Shown: one piece after another, positions 57,351 to 64,000 of the stretch | Numbering within the stretch: position 1 is the first letter of the stretch | How the letters are laid out: each line of letters opens with the position of its first letter | From: Progne subis subis | Taxonomy: Eukaryota > Chordata > Aves > Passeriformes > Hirundinidae | Length of the DNA: 64,000 nt | Assembly (NCBI GenBank): GCA_022316685.1 | Contig: JAKJHU010000036.1 | Coordinates: 5,374,036-5,438,035, forward strand | Direction of reading: 5' to 3' | The notes under the pieces: generated by a model | The model's database searches: none | What the model was told of the DNA's origin: nothing | The model's input: the letters and a program-made list of their open reading frames with translations, nothing else | Made by a program: the position numbers and the translations under genes

Positions 57351-60300
57351 ACAAGTAAGCTTAGATATCCCCAGAGTGTAGAACGGAACTAGAATCAGAC
57401 TCCAGAATAAGAATGTGAAAGTGAACCATTTCAAGACTGCAGTGGAGGAGCCAGCATGTAAAACAGCAGAGGCATTAGAAGTACGCAGACACAGGATGGT
57501 GTCAGGTATCAGGAATATGCATAAAGTGTTTGGTTCTTGATATAGAGTGGTGCAACAACCCAGTGAAGCTGCCTATAGCTGATGGCATAATTGAAAATAT
57601 TTAAGAAAACAAAATCAACAATCAGTTGTACAGGGATAACTACTCCAGAACTGGCTATGTGAAATTAATGACCCTGATATCCTGCAATGTTGTGTATTTC
57701 GTTACCATTAAACAAAAATAACATTGGTTTAATATTCCACCCTTGAGGTTTGACTGCATTTAAAATGCAGCATGGAGTGTCATAAATATATTAAATAAAT
57801 AAAATATAATATTTGGTAATGCTTTTTTAATATTATTGATGCAAGTTGAGGTAAACAGGTTATAGGAGTGAAGTGAATGTTGTCCTCTTACAAGTAAAAT
57901 TACAAGTTTGGGGTGGTTTTTTGTTTTCAAAATGAGAAGCAAAATAATTTGCCAAATAATTTGCTATGAAGACCATTTACAGAAAATGTCAAAATTTATT
58001 ATTCAGAGGTATTTCCATACACACTGTTAATATATCGTGATACTGAAACTGCATAAATCGGAACACACTGTTTTTTAGGAACATCTCACTCCTGTGCAAT
58101 CTAGCTCAAAGGGAAAAAAAAAGTATGCTCTTCAGAGGTATTTTTATTTGATGCATTTTTTAGCAGCTAACAGATGAATTCATATCATCCAGCAAGGAAG
58201 AACTTCATATGATCAGGAAAAGAAGCTTTGACGCTCCTGTAAAATTCATGGTGATGCCTAAATAAAGTGTTACTTTCTGACTCGTAAAGCATATTACTGC
58301 CTAGATTCTTTACTCCCAAATTTTCTCTTGCTCTGACTATAAATTATTTCAGTAAGGGATTTTAAAACATTCTGCTATCACCCCTTTCTGGTTTTTTTCA
58401 CCATCAGATTTTTTAGGTTGTTTTGTCTTGGTATATGATGACCTTCAAGGCAAAATGCTGACAAATAAGAGAGGGATTGATTTTGACCTTTTGCAGCTTG
58501 GAATCTACAGATATTTATGCAGATGTTTGACTTTCTAAAAGAATGGTCCTACTGATGTCAGTGTGGCCACTTCTGTTAAACTTAGAAATTTTTACAGGGT
58601 CAGAATTCAGTTCTGCAGAAATCCAAATGCAAACAGAAGAGAAGATGACTCAGCAAGTTTCTCTCATTGGTATTAATAAAGATTCAAATGCAAATAACCT
58701 AGATCTACAAGTACTTGGCAGATCCTAGGAACATTCAGTCTTTATTTGCAAAGGAGGACTTAAAAGTGAAATCATTCTCTTATTTTAATTAAATTTTCTC
58801 TTACAGTCAGTCTTTTACTTGCATGCATCAGTGGAAATTCTATATTTCTGAGGTACCAGTAATTTAATATTAAATTGTTAATTGTTTAAACAGACAATAC
58901 ATCTGATGATTTAAAAGCTAGAATCATATTGTACTTACATTAATTGCAAAGAATATTAGTGGTTAGAATTACCACTAAGAATTGAAAGTATAAATAAAAT
59001 AAAATGCAATGGTATATAGAATTGTTTATTCTACTTCATTTAGTTTTGAATCACTTACAAACTTCTGAAACTTGGAGCAAAAGTTGTGCAGTTTAATGAC
59101 TTATATCTTACAGAGCTGATAACTGAATTTCACCACAATCTCTATACTCTGTGATTTTAAATTCTTACTATTTTAATTCCATGTTTACCTTTTACCTGTA
59201 GTTAAGTAAATCAATTTTCCTATCAAGTTCCAAGCTATGACAAAATAAGTTGAAACAGAAAATTAATTCATTAGAATTTAAAGTATTTACACAAACCGTG
59301 GGGATAAAAATAAATTACAGAATTCTAAGGTAATTCATGTAAATTTCATCTTAAATAAAGGTCAAGCTATTAGATCGTGTTGAAGAAAAGTGCATTTACT
59401 ACTCCCACTTGTGAAGTCTCACGTGGAATTCTTTTCCGACTTTTGCTTTCTATGAGGCAATAAACTCCTATCCAAATGACCATGGATAAAGCTGTTCTTT
59501 AGGGCATAAGACAGCACCTATTTTCTTATCCTGCTCATCAGCAAATTGACTGGACTTGAGCAAAAAGACAGTTTTACAGTCTGCTTAGCAGATGTGTTGG
59601 ACATTAATCAATGTAATACTTTAGCTGGATTCTTTGCAAGCATACTTAGCCAGTTTGCTCATATTACTTCAATTTGTACAGAACATGATTTTCTTTCTGT
59701 AGTTGCTTTGCATAAAACTAAGAAATAACAAAGATTCATTCTTTTCATTAACATCTGACATACAAAGGATGAGCTGCAACATTTGATCTTTCCTGTAGAT
59801 AACATGATTTTCTCTGGTCATTTTAAGACAGCTTTTCAATGTGCTGGTATCAAATTAATATTGCAGTAGTGTGATGTATGATCACAGAAGAATGTGGCTA
59901 TTCTCATTAAAGGACAAAGTTTGCTTTGTGGGAAAAAACCCCAACTGATTCCTAGTGGTGAATGATGTGCTTATTTCTTCAGTATCTTGCAGTTACAGTT
60001 CATTAGATATTATTTCCATCACAATACATTATGGTGTATACCAGCTTCTATTTCTTGAGTTTACATGAATAAGAAAGTGACCAGCTGTCTGGGCACCATG
60101 ACTCTGGCTGACAACATTGCCTCACCTGTGTCAGCAGTTGTCTTAACCAAACCCTCAGGTATCCAAAGAGGACAAATACTTTTTGCATTTACGCCTTGTT
60201 GCTGCAACTCAACATCTAAAAGTAAAGATATTCTATCAGAGTCATGACACAAAAATCTGTCTTTTCCTAAAGTTTGTTGCAACTAAAGCGGGGTTTGTTG

Positions 60301-63300
60301 ACTTGTTTGGTTTTGTTTAGTTTTCCTTCTAACTAATGGTTTTCCTTACATTAGTTCTGTAGGTTGCAGGACTTGATAAAGATTATTACTTTATTTTCAT
60401 CAGGTTAGCAGCAAATAGAAGAGGATTTTTTTTTTTTTTTCATAATATAATGTTTATATACTTAGATTGAAACTGCTGTGAAAAGTAGATATTCTGGTAC
60501 ATTTATATTTATCAATCTCATTCAGAACTGTGAGGTTCTCATGACATGTACTTTCAAGGACAGAACATTTCTTAATTTGAGGTGAAATTAACTTATTTGG
60601 AAAGCCCTAAGATACACACTGTAATATGAAGTTCAGTGCAAGGATGAAATATTCCTATCAGTTTCCTGATCCATATTGAAATATAAGATTCTGTAACCAA
60701 GCCAATAATGGTGCTTAAACTAGATAAAGCTTAATATGTTTTTGGGCAATGAATTTGTACTGCTAACTGTAATGCAGGTGTACACAGACCACAGAAAAAA
60801 AAGTGTTGTGTTTGTTATGGTTTGTTTCCTTGTGATTGGTTCTGCTTTGTTTCATTTCAAAGTGAAGAGGTGTCATTACAAAGTAAGACAAAAGAGTCAG
60901 TAAAACTTCTGATGGCACTGCCCCTTGACATTAGAAATGTGTTCTTGAATCAGATTCATACACGAGAATGGAATTTTCCATTGCTAATTATTTTAAGTAA
61001 TAGAAGATGGATTATTCTATGTATAATTTATTATGTTTGCATGTATTATTATGTTTTTGTTTTGGAGTATGTAGTCTAATAAATTATATTCAGAAGTATG
61101 TGCATATAAGTATTTTCAATGGATTTGTGTGAAACACCTCTCTGAAAACAGAAAATGCTGCTTATTTACTAAATGTGTAATCACCATACATGTTTCTTCA
61201 GTAGCCCTTTTCCTGGGGAAGAAAGTTTCAGAATAATAAATTGTTCAAAAGCTGTGAATTGCCTCTTTGAGATGACTTTTTTTACATCTGAGTAAGGATG
61301 AACCTTAGGGAAAGTGCTACTTTTTTAATATATGTATAATTTTTATAATCTAGCTACATTTGAAACAATAGAATAACTGCTATGATCCTACTGTAGTATT
61401 GCTTATTCTGAACCCACAATTTTACCTGTCATTTTTGCAAATTTTCTTATATTATAAAGATGATATACCTCTTGGAGCTTTCATGCCTTTTAACTAACAG
61501 TAAAGACTACTGCCTTCATGTTGTGGCTCTGCTTCAAAATTGTATGTTTTCAGTATGCTATTAGCATACTTAGAGTGGGTGTGTAGGACTGCAAATATAT
61601 GACATTGAATGTATATAACTATAATTTCTGAGTAACCTGTAACAAAATATATATTTATTTTAATAAAGAAATGTGTATTTGTTTATTTAGAAGTCATTCA
61701 TAAAATGTTACAAACTAAGTGATATGAAGTAGAAGCATTTTACTGTCTCCTGAACTAATGGTCTGAGTCTTACCACCTGGCAATACCATCTCAGCTGTGA
61801 TTCATGATATATAGATAAAATATAAGGCTACTGGCAGTAATCATAAAGACTAACTGGCCTCATGAGACTAATTTCCCGTGACTTCCTCAGTAATCCATGC
61901 ACAAGGATAGGTCCTTGGAAGAGTGATTCAGAGGAGTTGTCTAAATCAACCACCATGAATTGTCCTCTCAAAAATATATATATTTTTTCCTTGCTAACTG
62001 AAGAAATCCAGGGAGATTCTCCTTAAGAGGTTGGTATTTGCTTCTATGAATACTCTTCAGGGATGATGGTTGGCCGAATTCTACTATAAAAATATATTTT
62101 GGCGCAAAGGCCTTCTAAGAACAAAATTACCGTCAGTTTAAAACTCTGCATTCTGAAAGGGAACTTTATAAAAAGGTCAAGAAGCTACATGTCCCCTGTT
62201 TGATCTGCCTGGGAAGCATAACCATGCAGTAAGTAACCAAACACTAAGACAAACAGAAAAAAAACCATCTTCCTGATAATTAAGGAAAAAAAAAAAAAAA
62301 AAATTTGCCTTACAGCACAAAGGTCTGTCACTGGAATTCACCATCGCAGGTGAGACTGCTGGAATTTCTCTACTGAGCCACAGAACTTGAGGTTTTGATC
62401 CAATAAAGACAGAGAGACATTGCCTAACTGACATGCTAACATCTGTGGCTCTATTTGTGCTTACAACCAAAACACACTAAATACTTGAAATGTCAGTTCA
62501 TCACTTCAAATCAACAAAAGGTAAAAAATAATTTCTCAATGTATTCACACTGAATAACACTGAGAAACATATGCCATTTGGACTCAGTACTACATATGGT
62601 GGAGTTGGTTTTTTTTTTTTTAATTTTTTTTTTTTTTTCCCTTGAAAGTTATAATGCAACGTCTGGTTATTTATTTGTTCCAGAATATTTCACATTATAA
62701 TTGTTTTTGCCTGTTCTTGCAGCAGTCACTTTTATTGATGATTTTTTCAACAGGGAAAAGTGAGGTTTTGTTTTGTTTGGTTTCCTCTTAGGGATATCTC
62801 AGCTGACATAAAACTCTCAAATGTTTTTGTTGTGCCTGTGGTTCCTGTGCCATGGCAGTGCAACACTGTCAAATGAGGTGATTTTGAACTCTTGCCTGCT
62901 GTTGAATATCATATGGTCTGGAAACCACAGACTGTAGCCACAGCCAACACCCTTTCAGAGAGAGAGGGAGACAAATAGGGAATGTGAGAGCAGATGGCCC
63001 CAGATCTACAGAGATGTAGAACTTGTTTCACATTAATCTCCAAGCACCAGAGGTTAAGAGGTTAGGCTTTCTGGTATTTTCTCCATGTCACTTGATATCA
63101 GTATGAAGCCGGTTTCAATGGAATTATCATTTCCTCCTCCTACACATTCATACACCTTGACTATTTTTCTTCTCCTTTTTTTTCCTGCTATATTTGCATA
63201 TGTTAATACAGCTGGCACATTAATTTGTTAAAAGAGAGAGAAAGCGTGTACATTACTAAGGGACAAAGGATGAGCAAGGATAGTAGTAATTCTGGCTTTC

Positions 63301-63650
63301 ATAGAACTATTCTATGGGTTTATATTGGATAGTGACATTGTTAAGCATATTTTCCAAATCATATTTGCGGTAAAAATATTCCAAAAATGTTAGTTCATAA
63401 GTAACATCCTGTTACATATCAATGCACTTCACAGATTTGAAACATTAATCATATATGGAGCAATGCAAACTAGTATCTACATTGTTGAGTTCTTCATTAA
63501 AATAAAATTAAATCAATGATCAAATATGACAAGCTGATAAAATTATTAATCAAGAAATAGGATTTTATACAAAGTAAAATATAAGTCCAGTTTTCATCTA
63601 TGAAAAGTACATTCTCAATAAGGTCAAGTGATTATCTCATTTTCCCTATT
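57351..63650. other. Unique AT-rich non-coding DNA
   Basis: No gene is supported. Simple tracts occur at 60427-60440 (T), 62286-62303 (A) and 62610-62638 (T). An inverted repeat 'agtatgctattagcatact' lies at 61552-61570. Frames of 60-97 codons have no domain features, and some cross the A tract. Confidence 0.5.
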
Positions 63651-64000
63651 AGCAAATGTATGACAGTAATAAGAGTGAACACTGAGACAATCAGGATGTA
63701 AACCCCAATTCTATAGGTGTACTGTTGCCATATTATGTGAGCTTCTGTGAGATGTTTACAGCACTGACTGAATTCTCCCACAGCTTCCTGATGTAAGCAT
63801 CTTGTTTTTCCACATTCCTTTCTGATGATAGTCAACTGATGGACTTCTAGCCTGGCCAGTGGGATGGAGAGGTGGTAGCCTTGTTCTCCAATCCCTGGTC
63901 ATTCTTCAAAACCTATAAAAGCAAGGTCTTTGTGAATAATAAAGTTTTTCTTCAGCCTTATCTTGTGGAGTCAAATTGTGAGTATTTACTCGTGTCCACT
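63650..64000 (+). mobile_element. Partial LTR at the window end
   Basis: A TATA-like 'aacctataaaagcaagg' (about 63910-63926) is followed 25 bases later by 'gaataataaagtttttcttc' (polyadenylation signal) and a short GT-containing tail, the spacing of a retroviral LTR promoter and R region. The start is unclear (possibly near 63657, TGTATGACAG), and the window cuts the right side. Confidence 0.55.

Noticed and set aside
60061..60282. Opposed 60- and 73-codon frames that might be a conserved exon
   Set aside because: Open on both strands but without domain features or convincing splice sites; no support beyond length.

Overview
This window looks like vertebrate, almost certainly bird, nuclear DNA. 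It is AT-rich, has no prokaryote-style gene packing, and carries many CR1 LINE fragments plus several kinds of avian endogenous retrovirus (ERV) LTR. I could not support any host protein-coding gene, tRNA, rRNA or CRISPR array. Nearly all open frames of 60-140 codons are chance frames or lie inside repeats. The mix of CR1 with many nested 6-bp-TSD and ERVL-type LTRs suggests a passerine, but that is an inference from repeat style. Repeat families were recognised from memory of avian repeats, so family names are kept general.

Layout. 1-7 kb: old CR1 fragments in otherwise featureless DNA. 7.6-16.6 kb: two copies of a ~1.5-kb LTR in inverted orientation (7591-9067 and 15068-16620), with a CR1, an ERVL-like LTR and a class-I-like solo LTR (14198-14658) between them. 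18.4-20.1 kb: a solo LTR flanked directly by ~190-bp direct repeats, one of which has been split by a second LTR. 20.8-22.2 kb: two further LTR pieces. 23.3-32.4 kb: a CR1 split by an 8.2-kb class I (gamma-like) provirus on the minus strand. 33.9-39.6 kb: an ERVL LTR holding a nested LTR, a long CR1 split by another LTR, and two solo LTRs with clear target duplications. 40-47 kb: old CR1 pieces. 47.1-48.8 kb: CR1 and two abutting minus-strand LTRs. 51.5-54.0 kb: an LTR fragment and an LTR nested in an LTR. 54-63.6 kb: mostly unique DNA. 63.6 kb to the end: part of another LTR.

The provirus (23682-31839) is the only element with recognisable coding content. In sense order (right to left) it has a 5' LTR, a leader with tandem repeats, a gag remnant reduced to its C-terminal end and one zinc knuckle, an in-frame TAG, then pro-pol (protease, RT, RNase H, integrase), a cysteine-rich open frame between pol and env, an Env with signal peptide, furin-like site and fusion subunit, a purine tract and the 3' LTR. 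Every main gene has stops or frameshifts, and most of gag is deleted, so it is a dead fossil.

The observations most worth a second look are the LTR with a TSD-like ~190-bp flanking repeat (18416-20061), the cysteine-rich frame between pol and env (26094-26618), and the nested LTR insertions with readable target duplications.
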